DNA of 64,000 bases from Bacillota bacterium (lineage in GTDB: Bacteria > Bacillota > Clostridia > Oscillospirales > Ruminococcaceae), in the NCBI GenBank assembly GCA_023412215.1, contig JAEYNX010000015.1, forward strand, positions 1 to 64,000, written 5' to 3'. Shown here one piece after another: positions 45,268 through 57,162 of the stretch; within the stretch, counting starts at the first letter, position 1; every line of letters starts with the position of its first letter. The position numbers were made by a program, and so were the translations under genes. Under the pieces are notes generated by a model that was not told the origin of the DNA, ran no database searches, and saw only the letters and a program-made list of their open reading frames with translations.

Positions 45268-45894
45268 TTAATCGGTCTCTTTCTTGCCCTTAAACCGCTT
45301 AAGAAAGAAGATACCGGCCAGCACAACGAGTATGATGCCCAACACCACGATGGTGATGGTGGTATAGGTGTCGGTGTACTTCAGAATAAGCTCCCACGAG
45401 GCCCCCGCGACTACGCCCAGATAAACCAGCACCGTGTTCCAGATGAGGGAGCCCGCGGTGGTGAGCAGCAGGAACAGGCCGAAGTTCATCTTTGAAATGC
45501 CGGCGGGAACCGATATCAGGCTGCGGACAATCGGCACACAGCGGCAGAGAAACACCGCCACCCTGCCCTTGCGGTCAAACCATTCCGTCGCTCTGGTGAC
45601 ATCGCCCTTTTTCAGGTGAAGGATGCGGCCCAATCTGCCGTCTAACCATCCTTCAAGGCGCTCGGGCTTAAACACCCTGCCGACCCAGTAAAGGATAACC
45701 GCCCCCAGCAGCGAACCGACCGTCGCAGCCAAGATAACCCCCCAGACGCTCAGGCCGCTGTAGGTCGTCATAAAGCCGCCGAAGGTCAGGATAATCTCAG
45801 ACGGAATCGGCGGGAAGAGATTCTCCGCCGCAATGAGAAAGGATATCCCGACATATCCGAACTGGTCCATGATTTGTATAATCCATTCCTGCAA
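45268..45894 (-). CDS. DedA-family membrane protein
   Basis: A 208-residue protein with about five hydrophobic segments and the DedA/SNARE-associated signatures NLFPPIPSEIILTFGGF near the start and CRCVPIVRSLISVPAG in the middle. Members are thought to be lipid-carrier flippases or transporters needed for envelope integrity. It ends with a basic cytoplasmic tail. No functional partner nearby. Confidence 0.9.
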   Translation of the reverse strand: MQEWIIQIMDQFGYVGISFLIAAENLFPPIPSEIILTFGGFMTTYSGLSVWGVILAATVGSLLGAVILYWVGRVFKPERLEGWLDGRLGRILHLKKGDVTRATEWFDRKGRVAVFLCRCVPIVRSLISVPAGISKMNFGLFLLLTTAGSLIWNTVLVYLGVVAGASWELILKYTDTYTTITIVVLGIILVVLAGIFFLKRFKGKKETD

Positions 45895-46211
45895 TTTCTT
45901 CTTCTCCTTATGCTTATTTCAAAATATAGAAAAATTCGAGCAAAAGGCCCCATTGATACCTTTTGTGAAGAATTTATACGTTATATTTTTTTGGAATAGT
46001 ATTAATCACTTGAGGAGTAACGGCAGCGATGCGTTGCCCTTGCCGATCGCCAAATAAACTAAAATCCGGCCTTCGTACGAATGATAACGAGGCAGAACCC
46101 TTCGCCATTACAATTGTAGCACCTATTTATTTTATCATACATCAATCAGAAAAACAGATGAGAAAAGTAAATTTTTTCTCATCTGTTTTAAATGACGCCG
46201 AATCTATGTAG
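45895..46211. other. 317-base gap between dedA and flavodoxin genes
   Basis: No gene is supported. It contains the terminator at 46151-46189 and, around 45990-46000, GGAATAGTATTA, a sequence resembling the end of the multi-hairpin repeat family described at 53231. Confidence 0.4.
46151..46189. terminator. Terminator of the flavodoxin-like gene
   Basis: AAAACAGATGAGAAAA pairs with TTTTCTCATCTGTTTT around a short loop; on the minus strand TTTTTCTG follows. Confidence 0.8.
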
Positions 46212-46679
46212 TTATAACCCCGCACTCATGGTTTGAATGGCCGCCGTAATCTTGCCTTCGCGATCTTTGTGCGACCAGTTTACAACCGCTTCGCCGTACA
46301 CCTTGCCGCCTTTGGCCTCAAGAAGCGACCTCATCTGTTTTAGGGTGTGATTACCGCCCATCCACGCATGCGGGAACTGCTGCGTTACAAAAATGTCCGC
46401 GCGCTTGCCGTTTAGCTCGGGCAGCTGCGCCAGATACGCCCGCATTACCAGTGAGAGCGAAAAGGCGTTAACGGGTGCCGCGAAGATCAGCCGGTCGTAG
46501 GGGGTCACATCGGGGGACATCTGCAGCACAGTCGTCTCCTGCGGCTTTGGGTCCTCGTTTACGGCGCTCACCCGCTCAACGGTTGCCTGATGCCCGTTTT
46601 TGATGAGCTGCTCCTTTAGCCGCTCTGCCACCGAAAGGGTATTGCCTGTTTTGGAATGTACGATAATCCCGATATTCAT
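46212..46679 (-). CDS. Flavodoxin-like protein
   Basis: A 155-residue flavodoxin-fold protein. IIVHSKTGNTLSVAERL at the N-terminus is the FMN phosphate-binding loop (TGNT). The middle, DRLIFAAPVNAFSLS, and the later PHAWMGGNHTL match flavodoxin/NADPH-FMN-type proteins. It may act as a low-potential electron carrier or a small quinone-type reductase. It is not linked by operon to nitrogenase, so a nif role is only a possibility. Confidence 0.8.
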   Translation of the reverse strand: MNIGIIVHSKTGNTLSVAERLKEQLIKNGHQATVERVSAVNEDPKPQETTVLQMSPDVTPYDRLIFAAPVNAFSLSLVMRAYLAQLPELNGKRADIFVTQQFPHAWMGGNHTLKQMRSLLEAKGGKVYGEAVVNWSHKDREGKITAAIQTMSAGL

Positions 46680-46832
46680 AGTCTGCTCCTCTCTTAAACA
46701 CAGTTGCTACCTTCTAAACACATAGTACCAGATATTAACGCCCAGAGCAAAAAGTATTTTTTATATTGATAGGCTTTTGCGTAAATGTTACAAAACCTTA
46801 AAAAGGCGTTTACAATTGCCACCATTATTTGT

Positions 46833-46861
46833 TTGACAAAGAATGACCCCGATAGTACAAT
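46833..46861 (+). promoter_or_regulatory. Promoter of secA
   Basis: TTGACA (46833-46838), 17-base spacer, TACAAT (46856-46861), 69 bases before the start codon. Confidence 0.75.
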
Positions 46862-46929
46862 TAAGCATGATTGATATGATATAGTATCGCATTACTTGCC
46901 GCGCCTGCGGCGGAACGGAGCTACTATTT

Positions 46930-49674
<2,745 letters not shown>

Positions 49675-49690
49675 ATTCTATACGCATAAA

Positions 49691-49730
49691 GCAACAGGCA
49701 GGATTCAGAAGAATCCTGCCTGTTGCTTTT
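49691..49730 (+). terminator. Terminator of secA
   Basis: GCAACAGGCAGGATTC pairs perfectly with its complement around AGAA, followed by TTTTG. Confidence 0.9.
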
Positions 49731-49794
49731 GCATATGACGATGGCGGCGGGTACGATGTACGTCCTTTGTATAACAACATTAAAAGGCACCATT

Positions 49795-50841
49795 CTACGC
49801 CTGCACGGAGGAGCTCTCCGGCGTCGAAGAAGCCTCCGACGACGAACCCTCGCCGGAGGTATCGGGCTGTGATGCCCCGCCGACGGCGATGTCGGGGTAA
49901 ATCTCCTTTGCAAGGCGCTCCAGCTCGTCCGCCATACGCGGGGTCTGGCGCTCGAATATCACGCTTTCCACCTTATACACCCTGCCGTTTTTCACCGCCG
50001 AAAGGCCCTTGAAATTCTTGCCGGAGCCAAGGCTCTCGATATCGATGCCGCTGCCGCAAAGCAGCACATAGGGCTTCGCCTCCGTAAGGCCCTCCATCGG
50101 GTAGTTCCAGTTCGCGCCGTCCTCGGTTACATTCGTTAGCCCGAGCACGGTAAGCAGCTTGCCCTCGTAGGTATCGGGGGTAGCGGCGATCGAGGTGGTG
50201 TCGATAATATAGGCGGCGGTATAATCCGGCGCGTCGCTCTGCGCGGCAGCGGCGCTCTGCACCGCCTGTGTAAGCGCGTTTATCCGGTTTAAAAACTGTG
50301 TTTTATACTCCTCGCCCTTCGCGGCTCCCGCCTCGGCGCCCTCCATGATCTTGAATAGCTTGGCGTACAGCTCGGCGGTGGAGTTTAAATCATACCCCTT
50401 TTGCAGGGTGATGATAGCGGCGCCTGTCTGCTGCATCGCCACCAGTGCCTCCTCGGTGGGGGGTACCTGCATCAGAATCAAATCGGGCTTCAATTCCGCG
50501 ATCTTGGCGGTATCCAGCATCATCGGGGAGCCGACGGCGGGCAGCGACGCAACCGCGGCGGGGTAATCGCAGTAATCGGTACGGCCTACCAGCCTGCTGC
50601 CGTAGCCGAGCTCGCTCACCATCTCGGTAAGTGCGGGCGACAGCGAAACCACGCGCTCCGGCATCTTCTCGATATAGACGCCATCCATATCCAAGGGGTA
50701 GTTAATGTCTACCGGCTCGCTGGACACATCCGACTCCGCCGCGCTGGATGCACCCGCACCCAAGCCTTCAAACAGCGAACAGGATGTGAAGGCAACCAAC
50801 ATCAAGCAGCCAAAAACAGCCGCCATAATTCTTTTGAGCAT
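49795..50841 (-). CDS. Metal-chelate/cobalamin-type ABC binding lipoprotein (BtuF/FepB family)
   Basis: A 348-residue lipoprotein with lipobox LVAFTSC (Cys near 21). The periplasmic-binding fold of the Fe-siderophore/B12 family shows RVVSLSPALTEMVSELGYG, LVGRTDYCDYP and LKPDLILMQ. The C-terminal 25 residues are Ser/Glu/Pro-rich and likely a disordered tail. No permease or ATPase gene is adjacent, so the ligand and transporter are unknown. Confidence 0.87.
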   Translation of the reverse strand: MLKRIMAAVFGCLMLVAFTSCSLFEGLGAGASSAAESDVSSEPVDINYPLDMDGVYIEKMPERVVSLSPALTEMVSELGYGSRLVGRTDYCDYPAAVASLPAVGSPMMLDTAKIAELKPDLILMQVPPTEEALVAMQQTGAAIITLQKGYDLNSTAELYAKLFKIMEGAEAGAAKGEEYKTQFLNRINALTQAVQSAAAAQSDAPDYTAAYIIDTTSIAATPDTYEGKLLTVLGLTNVTEDGANWNYPMEGLTEAKPYVLLCGSGIDIESLGSGKNFKGLSAVKNGRVYKVESVIFERQTPRMADELERLAKEIYPDIAVGGASQPDTSGEGSSSEASSTPESSSVQA

Positions 50842-51023
50842 AATGACCTCCGAAATTCATACCTCATGCTTGCGCATGGAACTTATTGATTTGCTTTTGT
50901 GGCCATAAAGAGTTTCAATGACCCGCCGTTTATTACCCATTGCAGATATTCTACTCTTTTTTCCTATGTGTTGTCAAACAATCCGATTAATCGGCTTGTT
51001 ATGCACGCTTTATACTCTGATAG

Positions 51024-51056
51024 AAAGGCTTTGACGAATTTCCCGTCAAAGCCTTT
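51024..51056. terminator. Terminator downstream of the natAB-type genes
   Basis: AAAGGCTTTGACG pairs with CGTCAAAGCCTTT; T-rich on either side. It lies 28 bases past the permease stop on the minus strand. Confidence 0.7.
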
Positions 51057-51083
51057 GTGCTGACTTTTAAAAGATTTATTGCA

Positions 51084-52406
51084 TTATTCGGCTGCCGTCA
51101 GCTTACTTTTTTTACGCTTTTTAAGCTTTACGGTAAACAGCTTGTCGGATGAGAACAGCCGAACCGCCAAAAAGAGCGACACACCCAAGCAAAGCAGCTG
51201 ATAGAGCACACCGAATACTATCAGGCCGTATTGCTTAAAGATAATTTCAGCGGTTGCCGTAAAGGTGTGGGTGAACGGAATCAGATAGAGCAGTGCGCGC
51301 GCTGTGAGGGGCAGCGACGAGATGTCGGTAAAAAGCGAAATCAGATAGGGCAGCAGCACGCAGAACATAATAGGCGTTACGGCGGTCTGCACACCCTTGA
51401 TATCCTCGGCCATCGCGCCCAGCATGGTAGAAACCGCAAGTGCTATCAGGATGGTGGTAAACAGCTCGATGCCGATGACGATAAACTGTACGGGTGTGAG
51501 CGTAATCCCCAGGCTTGTAAGCGCCGCGGAGACATCGCCGCTGCTTACATCCGGCACGGCATTCGGCTGCATGGAGCCGGCGGCGCCCCCCATCAGGCTG
51601 CCCATATAGGACGAGAAGCCGATCAAGAACACCAGCGACATGATCAGCGAGCCGATGCCCGCCGCCGTCATCTTGGCAAACAGCACCGAAAGGCGCGAAA
51701 CCGGTGTGGTGAGCAAGGTTTCAAGCGTCTTGTCGCCCTTTTCGTTGGCAATGGCGGTAGCCGTCATCTGCGAGGCCATTATAACAATCATGAAGATGAT
51801 AATGGGCACAAAGATAGTCTGTGACATGGCGATAGCCTGTACGGCGCTTGAGCTCACCTGCGCGGTCTTTTCGTTTACGTGGGTAAACTCGGCTACCGCC
51901 ACAGGGTTATCAATCAGCGTAAAATCGGTGACACCCTGCTCGGCGAGCATCTTGGAGGAGATAATGGTACCGATGTCGTCGATGGCGCTCTGCGTCTTGG
52001 TTACCCCGACGGTGGAAAGCACCGAAAAGGAGGTGAGCCTGGTGTGCAGCGACAGCTTGGGAGCCTTGCCGTCGCTTAGGTCCTGCCCAAAGCCCTTTTC
52101 GATGACAAGCAGGCTGCTAAAGCCCAGCCTTGCGGCCTCCTCCGTCGGGTTGGCGGCACCCGCCTGTATCGGCTGAATCTCATACCCTTTTTCCGTGAGC
52201 TGCGCAAGGATGTCCGCAGAGGCGGGTGTCTGGTCGTTATCCTGTATAGCGACCGTCTGCCCTTTCTGCGCGGCGGTTTCGGTGACGTTGCCTATAAACT
52301 GCCCCAGCAGCGCAAACACTACCAGTACGATAATCATCGGCAGCATGGTTTGCGGCGTGATCATATCCCTTAATTCTTTTTTTAACAGTACCCAAAAACG
52401 GTTCAT
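51084..52406 (-). CDS. ABC-2 type exporter permease, NatB-like
   Basis: A 440-residue membrane protein with one N-terminal helix, a long extracellular domain (about 45-200) and five to six C-terminal helices, the build of NatB and other ABC-2 permeases. The segment ANEKGDKTLETLLTTPVSR is the family coupling motif. The gene overlaps the upstream ATPase gene by four bases. NatAB exports sodium in Bacillus; the cargo here is not certain. Confidence 0.87.
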   Translation of the reverse strand: MNRFWVLLKKELRDMITPQTMLPMIIVLVVFALLGQFIGNVTETAAQKGQTVAIQDNDQTPASADILAQLTEKGYEIQPIQAGAANPTEEAARLGFSSLLVIEKGFGQDLSDGKAPKLSLHTRLTSFSVLSTVGVTKTQSAIDDIGTIISSKMLAEQGVTDFTLIDNPVAVAEFTHVNEKTAQVSSSAVQAIAMSQTIFVPIIIFMIVIMASQMTATAIANEKGDKTLETLLTTPVSRLSVLFAKMTAAGIGSLIMSLVFLIGFSSYMGSLMGGAAGSMQPNAVPDVSSGDVSAALTSLGITLTPVQFIVIGIELFTTILIALAVSTMLGAMAEDIKGVQTAVTPIMFCVLLPYLISLFTDISSLPLTARALLYLIPFTHTFTATAEIIFKQYGLIVFGVLYQLLCLGVSLFLAVRLFSSDKLFTVKLKKRKKSKLTAAE

Positions 52407-53131
52407 ACGCCCTGCACCGCCCTTTCAAACACTTCCTCGAGGTTCTGGGCGGCATACTTCGTTTTAAGCTCCTCCGGCTTGCCGCACTCGAGCAGCACAC
52501 CGTTGTCGATAATGCCCACCCGGCTGGAGATAAACTCGATCTCGAGCATGTTGTGCGACGAAACCAAGAACGACATGCCCTCCGAGGCCAGCTGCTTGAT
52601 CATGCGCCTGATTTCCAGCGCGTTGATGATATCCAGCCCGCTCGTCGGCTCATCCAGAATCGCGAGCTTGGGCGACGACATCACGGCGCGCGAAAGCAGC
52701 AGCTTGCGTATCATGCCGCGGCTGTAGGTGGAGATCTTATCCTGCAGGCGCTCGCCCAGCGCGCTGGTTTCGCTCGCCCGTTTTACCATCTCGTTCTTCT
52801 CGGTACCGGTCTGGGCAAACAGCGAGGCCATAAAGTTTAAATATCCCACACCGGTCATGTTCTTGTACGCACCCGCCTCGTCTGGCAGGTAGGTGATCTT
52901 TCTGCGCACGGCCGCAGGGTCTTTTACCACGCTCACCCCGTCCACCAGCGCGTCGCCGGAGGTGGGGGTAAGCAATGTAGATACCACGCGGATGGTGGAG
53001 GTTTTTCCCGCGCCGTTGGGGCCGATGAGCGCGAAAATCTCTCCCTCACCCACCGTAAAGCTGACATTCTTTACAGCTTGCTTCTTGCCATAGTTTTTAC
53101 AGAGGTTGTCCACAACCAGTGTGTTATTCAT
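52403..53131 (-). CDS. ABC exporter ATP-binding protein, NatA-like
   Basis: A 242-residue ABC ATPase with Walker A LIGPNGAGKTSTIR, signature YSRGMIRKL (a divergent LSGGQ) and Walker B LAILDEPTSGLD. The N-terminal VDNLCKNYGKKQAVKNVSF is typical of ABC-2 ATPases. It pairs with the NatB-like permease whose start overlaps its stop. Confidence 0.9.
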   Translation of the reverse strand: MNNTLVVDNLCKNYGKKQAVKNVSFTVGEGEIFALIGPNGAGKTSTIRVVSTLLTPTSGDALVDGVSVVKDPAAVRRKITYLPDEAGAYKNMTGVGYLNFMASLFAQTGTEKNEMVKRASETSALGERLQDKISTYSRGMIRKLLLSRAVMSSPKLAILDEPTSGLDIINALEIRRMIKQLASEGMSFLVSSHNMLEIEFISSRVGIIDNGVLLECGKPEELKTKYAAQNLEEVFERAVQGV

Positions 53132-53230
53132 GGCTTCATCCCTTTCTGTTGCATTCGGTACACCGCAGCAAATACATAAAAATGAAAAATTAACAATTTG
53201 CCGCTTGACTGCCTAGCCCGCAGGTTATAC

Positions 53231-53343
53231 TATAATACTAATTCTTTAAAAAAAGTGATAAAATCACTTTTTTAACCCGCTTTGGCGGGGAGTAACAACG
53301 CTTTGCGTTGTTACAGAAAGTGTCAACCGTATTATACCACTTT
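53231..53343 (+). repeat. Multi-hairpin intergenic repeat, copy A
   Basis: Starts TATAATACTAATTC, then stems AAAGTGAT/ATCACTTT, CCCGC/GCGGGG and TAACAACGC/GCGTTGTTA, and ends CGTATTATACC. Parts of the same sequence appear at 54186-54347 and 56244-56400. Confidence 0.65.
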
Positions 53344-53417
53344 ACACCAAAAATTTTAATACTATATTGTTAATTTTTTTACAGGAGAAGCTTAGCTGGA
53401 AAGGAACAAGTGACCTG

Positions 53418-54125
53418 ATGGAAAAACTGATTGAGATTAAAGACGTTTATAAAATCTACTCTCCGGGAGAAAATGAGGTGCGCGCGCTCGACGGCGTGAG
53501 CCTCGACATCCACACCGGCGAGTTTGTCGCCATCATCGGGCAGTCGGGCTCCGGCAAATCCACCCTCATGAACATGCTGGGCTGTCTGGATGTGCCGACC
53601 TCGGGGCAGTATCACCTTGCGGGCAAGGATGTATCCACCCTCAGTGACGACGAGCTTTCCGATATCCGAAACGAGCAGATCGGCTTTATCTTTCAGGGCT
53701 TTAACCTGATTCAGAGCCTAGACGCCATGGAGAATGTGGAGCTCCCGCTGATTTACCGCGGGTTAAACAAGGAGGATCGTCATAAGATTTCGAAGGAATC
53801 GCTTGACCGCGTAGGGCTTGAAAACCGTTCGCACCATAAGCCAACCCAGATGTCCGGCGGCCAGCAGCAGCGTGTGGCGATTGCACGTGCCATTGCGGCG
53901 CGCCCGCCGATCATCTTAGCCGACGAGCCCACCGGCAACCTAGACTCCAAATCGGGCACCGACGTGATGCGCATCCTGCGCCATCTGCACAGCGAGGGAC
54001 GCACGGTAATACTGATTACCCACGACAATAACATTGCCGAAACCGCCGAGCGCATCGTGCGCATCTCAGACGGCAAGATAAGCGAAGACTATAAGAACCC
54101 GACCTACACACCCTTTGAAAATTAA
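53418..54125 (+). CDS. LolD/MacB-type ABC transporter ATPase
   Basis: A 235-residue ATPase with Walker [17 protein letters not shown], the family-specific [18 protein letters not shown], signature [14 protein letters not shown] and Walker [16 protein letters not shown]. Members work with FtsX-like permeases in peptide or lipoprotein export (mechanotransmission). No permease gene is next to it, which is unusual. The ATG at 53418 is preferred to 53367, since the family starts at [12 protein letters not shown]. Confidence 0.9.
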   Translation: MEKLIEIKDVYKIYSPGENEVRALDGVSLDIHTGEFVAIIGQSGSGKSTLMNMLGCLDVPTSGQYHLAGKDVSTLSDDELSDIRNEQIGFIFQGFNLIQSLDAMENVELPLIYRGLNKEDRHKISKESLDRVGLENRSHHKPTQMSGGQQQRVAIARAIAARPPIILADEPTGNLDSKSGTDVMRILRHLHSEGRTVILITHDNNIAETAERIVRISDGKISEDYKNPTYTPFEN

Positions 54126-54185
54126 CCGGCCTTATTGCATATGCGGCGGCTTTGTCCGCCGCTTTTGTGCGTCTTTGGCAGATTT

Positions 54186-54347
54186 TAATCCCCGCCTTTG
54201 GCGGGGAGCAATAACGCTTGGCGTTATTACAGTATGAGTATTAAGCGGTAATGCGGCGGCTAAAGCCGCCCACACCGTTTGTAGAACGGCATGTTTAAAA
54301 AGGGGATTCTATCCCCTTTTTAACTGGAACTTAGTATAAAAATCTTT
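54186..54347 (+). repeat. Multi-hairpin intergenic repeat, copy B
   Basis: Stems CCCCGC/GCGGGG, AATAACGC/GCGTTATT, GGCGGC/GCCGCC and AAAAAGGGGAT/ATCCCCTTTTT, ending GAACTTAGTATA, roughly the complement of the TATAATACTAATTC start of copy A. The last stem can end transcription of both neighbouring genes. Confidence 0.65.
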
Positions 54348-54366
54348 ACGGCTACGCATATTTTTT

Positions 54367-54891
54367 TTAGGATTCAGGAAAGAATATTCTTACAAGCGCC
54401 ACGCTCATAATAAACCCTACGCAATCGGCTGTGAGCGCGCAGGGCACCGTATAACGCGTTTTTCGGATGCTTGCAGCGCTGTAGTACACGGCGATGGTGT
54501 AAAAGGTGGTTTCAGTAGAGCCCATCATCACACTGGCCACGCGCCCGGCGGTGCTGTCCGGCCCGAGGTTTTTTAAGATATCCTCCACAATCACCAGCGC
54601 GCCGCTGCCGGAAATGGGGCGCAGGATGATCAGCGGCGTCACCTCCTTGGGCATGTGCAGAAAGCCTGCCAACGGCTCGAGCGCGTTTGTAAGGATATCA
54701 AGTGCGCCGGAGGCCTTGAACATGCCTATAGCCGTCATGATAGCGATCAGTGCGGGCAGGACGTTGATGGTGGTGGCTACCCCCTCCTTCGCACCGGCCA
54801 CGAACTCGCCGAAGACATCCACGTTTTTATAAATACCATAACAGAAGATAAGCAGAATAGCGACCGGGATTACAAAGCTCGAGATATTCAT
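54367..54891 (-). CDS. spmB: Spore maturation protein B
   Basis: A 174-residue membrane protein of the SpmB/nucleoside-recognition family, with four to five helices and LRPISGSGALVIVEDILKNLGPDS and TETTFYTIAVYYSAASIRKTRY, almost invariant in SpmB. SpmA and SpmB act in spore core dehydration. Its start overlaps the spmA stop by four bases. Confidence 0.95.
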   Translation of the reverse strand: MNISSFVIPVAILLIFCYGIYKNVDVFGEFVAGAKEGVATTINVLPALIAIMTAIGMFKASGALDILTNALEPLAGFLHMPKEVTPLIILRPISGSGALVIVEDILKNLGPDSTAGRVASVMMGSTETTFYTIAVYYSAASIRKTRYTVPCALTADCVGFIMSVALVRIFFPES

Positions 54892-55493
54892 CCACCGCCA
54901 CGCCCCTTCGCCTGCTTGTCAAACACGGAGCTTAACAAAAACGTCATCGTCACCCCGCAGGTAATTGCCACAATGGAGGCGATCCAGACGCAGGGCAGGA
55001 TGTCCATGGGGGCCGCGGCTCCGTATTGCAGGCGCAGGGTAGCGACCGTGGTGGGGATAACGGTCATGGAGGCAGTATTGAGCACCACGAACATGATCAT
55101 CTGTTTAGGCGCGGCCTCACCCGACTTTAGCTCCTTTGCAAGCTCCCTGACCGCCAGTATCCCCAGCGGTGTAGCCGCGTTGCCAAGTCCCAAAAGATTG
55201 GCTGAGATGTTCATGGTAATGGCTTGAGCGGCCTTTCCGTCGGTTTTTATTCCCTTAAAGAGAAATTTCGTGAAAGGTGCAAGAATTTTACTGAGCATTT
55301 TTGTTAATTCTGCTTTTTCCGCCACCCGCATGACTCCGCTCCACAGGCACATTCCACCCAGCAGCATAATGCTTAATTGTACGGCATCTATACAACTGCC
55401 GATCGCGGCCGACGAGACATTTTCCATTTTCCCATTGAGGATTCCAAATAAAACAGACAACAACATCATCCCGGTAATAATCCATGTCATCAT
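54888..55493 (-). CDS. spmA: Spore maturation protein A
   Basis: A 201-residue membrane protein of the SpmA family, with NGKMENVSSAAIGSCIDAV, GGMCLWSGVMRVAEKAEL and NLLGLGNAATPLGI as conserved parts. Together with SpmB it marks the host as a spore-former. GGGGGAG precedes the ATG at a slightly long distance. The 373 bases before it (55494-55867) are AT-rich and hold only the promoter of the divergent AbrB gene. Confidence 0.95.
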   Translation of the reverse strand: MMTWIITGMMLLSVLFGILNGKMENVSSAAIGSCIDAVQLSIMLLGGMCLWSGVMRVAEKAELTKMLSKILAPFTKFLFKGIKTDGKAAQAITMNISANLLGLGNAATPLGILAVRELAKELKSGEAAPKQMIMFVVLNTASMTVIPTTVATLRLQYGAAAPMDILPCVWIASIVAITCGVTMTFLLSSVFDKQAKGRGGG

Positions 55494-55808
55494 GGTTTTT
55501 ACTGCTCCCCCTTTTCAGAAAGCCTTGAAACTACTCATTTTATTCAATAAAATCCCAAATTTCATGACATTAATCCTATAAAAATAATTTTATGTTTCTT
55601 GAGTAATCTGCCGAAAAATCCGCAAGATATTATTAACAAAATTGGTTTTTATACTTTTGAGTAAACCGGAATAAAGATTTTATTAAAACGTTTTACTCTG
55701 CTGTTTCGTCTATTTTCGACAATTCGAGTTTCCAGTACTAAAATTTCTATAATTAGCTTCTATTTACAATTGTTTAACAAATTGTTTTAATTTTTTTCTT
55801 ACTAGTAT

Positions 55809-55837
55809 TTGACATATTGCGCGAATTGTAGTATAGT
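55809..55837 (+). promoter_or_regulatory. Promoter of the AbrB-family gene
   Basis: TTGACA (55809-55814), 17-base spacer, TATAGT (55832-55837). Confidence 0.8.
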
Positions 55838-55891
55838 AATGATGTTGACAGGAATTCGACACAATATATGAAAAAAATGGAGGTACAAACA

Positions 55892-56140
55892 TTGAAATCG
55901 ACAGGTATAGTAAGGAAAGTTGACGAATTGGGTCGCATCGTTCTTCCAATTGAGCTTCGCCGTACCCTGAACATCAACGAGAAAGATTCCCTAGAAATTT
56001 ATGTGGAAGGCAATCAGGTTATTCTTAAAAAGTATGAGCCTTCCTGCATTTTCTGTGGTGATGCAAGCAATGTTACCACCTTTAGCGGCAAGAACATCTG
56101 CTCTAGCTGCTTAAAGGAACTGGCAAGCTTTAGCAAATAA
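55892..56140 (+). CDS. AbrB-family transition-state regulator with zinc-ribbon tail
   Basis: An 82-residue protein. Residues 1-50 form the AbrB/SpoVT swapped-hairpin DNA-binding domain (KSTGIVRKVDELGRIVLP). The C-terminal part has CIFCG...CSSC, a small zinc-ribbon-like knuckle seen in many clostridial AbrB relatives. An ATG at 55868 is in frame, but GGAGGT lies 7 bases before the TTG at 55892, and family members begin exactly there. Likely a sporulation or stationary-phase regulator; it is divergent from spmAB. Confidence 0.92.
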   Translation: MKSTGIVRKVDELGRIVLPIELRRTLNINEKDSLEIYVEGNQVILKKYEPSCIFCGDASNVTTFSGKNICSSCLKELASFSK

Positions 56141-56185
56141 TCTTTCAGGCTTTCCGCAGTGTTTATGGTATAAATACTGTACTGT

Positions 56186-56234
56186 AAGGGGAAACGGATA
56201 TCTTACTTTTAAGGTAAGGTATCTGTTTCCCCTT
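56186..56234 (+). terminator. Long hairpin after the AbrB-family gene
   Basis: AAGGGGAAAC.GATA and its complement (TATC.GTTTCCCCTT) with TCTTAC/GTAAG. inside; weak T run. Probably the terminator. Confidence 0.6.
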
Positions 56235-56243
56235 CTAAACACC

Positions 56244-56400
56244 TATAATACTCATTCTTCTTTTAAAAAGCGATTTCATCGTTTCTCCGCGGGGAACAAC
56301 TGTCGCAGAAAGCGTGTCGAATGACAATTCGGCGGCTAAGGCCGACCACGCCGCTATTGATAACGGCGTATTTAAAAGGGGATTTAATCCCTTTTAGTGT
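56244..56400 (+). repeat. Multi-hairpin intergenic repeat, copy C
   Basis: Begins TATAATACTCATTC like copy A, shares CGCGGGGA.CAAC and CGCAGAAAG.GTGTC with copy A, and GGCGGCTAA.GCCG and TTTAAAAGGGGATT/AATCCCTTTT with copy B. Confidence 0.65.
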
Positions 56401-56443
56401 AGCTGCCGCAGTAAAATAATTATAAAAATTGATGTGTTTACAG

Positions 56444-56472
56444 TTGACAAGCTCCAGCATGCATGGTATTAT
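56444..56472 (+). promoter_or_regulatory. Promoter of tRNA-Arg
   Basis: TTGACA (56444-56449), 17-base spacer, TATTAT (56467-56472), 32 bases before the tRNA. Confidence 0.85.
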
Positions 56473-56504
56473 ATTAAGGCTGATTACAGTCAGCAACGCA
56501 GTGT

Positions 56505-56581
56505 GCGCTCGTAGCTCAGCTGGATAGAGTGACTGGCTACGAACCAGTAGGTCGGGGGTTCGAGTCCCTCCGGGCGCACCA
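56505..56581 (+). tRNA. tRNA-Arg (anticodon ACG)
   Basis: The full cloverleaf can be drawn: acceptor GCGCTCG/CGGGCGC, anticodon stem ACTGG/CCAGT with loop CTACGAA giving anticodon ACG, T-arm GGGGG-TTCGAGT-CCCTC, and an encoded CCA end. ACG is read as inosine-CG and decodes CGU, CGC and CGA. Confidence 0.97.
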
Positions 56582-56588
56582 GATAAAA

Positions 56589-56623
56589 ACGCACAAAGGT
56601 CAAATGGCCTTTGTGCGTTTTTT
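56589..56623 (+). terminator. Terminator of tRNA-Arg
   Basis: ACGCACAAAGG pairs with CCTTTGTGCGT, followed by TTTTT. Confidence 0.9.
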
Positions 56624-56808
56624 ATGTAAAGAGACAGATGCGGGGTTAAATACCCCACCATAAACATTCATTACGCCCTCTTAAACAAGCACGGCAAACC
56701 ATTCCTTTTGGTGGGGCGGCGGCTTCTTTTAATCGGCTGGGGATGATTAAGGAATCGGAGAAAAAGGCAATTGGTTGCCTCATGGTGATTTAGCAAGCAG
56801 GTGGTTTT

Positions 56809-57162
56809 ATGAATGATAAAATTGAAGAAGTCCGAACCGCTATAAGATTGTTGCTGTTTAAAATGGGGTTCCGTGAAGCATGGGTACAATTTCAGTATAC
56901 TCATCCAAACGGTGAGACAGGTGCTATAAACTATACTCTCGACAACCTTTATTGTGGGATCATCTTTCTTGAAAATTTACCTGATACTTCCGGCGTTATA
57001 AAAGACTGGGCCTTTATAGAATATGCTGACAGTTTGCATGAAGCAAAGCTCCATATGTATCATGACGGCGATATGATCCCCGTGAATTACGATCTATCAC
57101 AATTATTGATTGAAATTAAGAAAGAGATTAGGCACTCAATTAAAACAGTTACTGATTTGTAA
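56809..57162 (+). CDS. Hypothetical protein, 117 residues
   Basis: A soluble, acidic protein without signal peptide or membrane helix. It is AT-rich, with alternating helix and strand character and several aromatic residues (AWVQFQYTHP, DWAFIEYADS). AGGTGG precedes the ATG. I do not recognise the family; a size and composition like this is seen among immunity proteins and phage or island hypotheticals. It lies in the accessory stretch behind tRNA-Arg. A real gene is likely, function unknown. Confidence 0.65.
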   Translation: MNDKIEEVRTAIRLLLFKMGFREAWVQFQYTHPNGETGAINYTLDNLYCGIIFLENLPDTSGVIKDWAFIEYADSLHEAKLHMYHDGDMIPVNYDLSQLLIEIKKEIRHSIKTVTDL

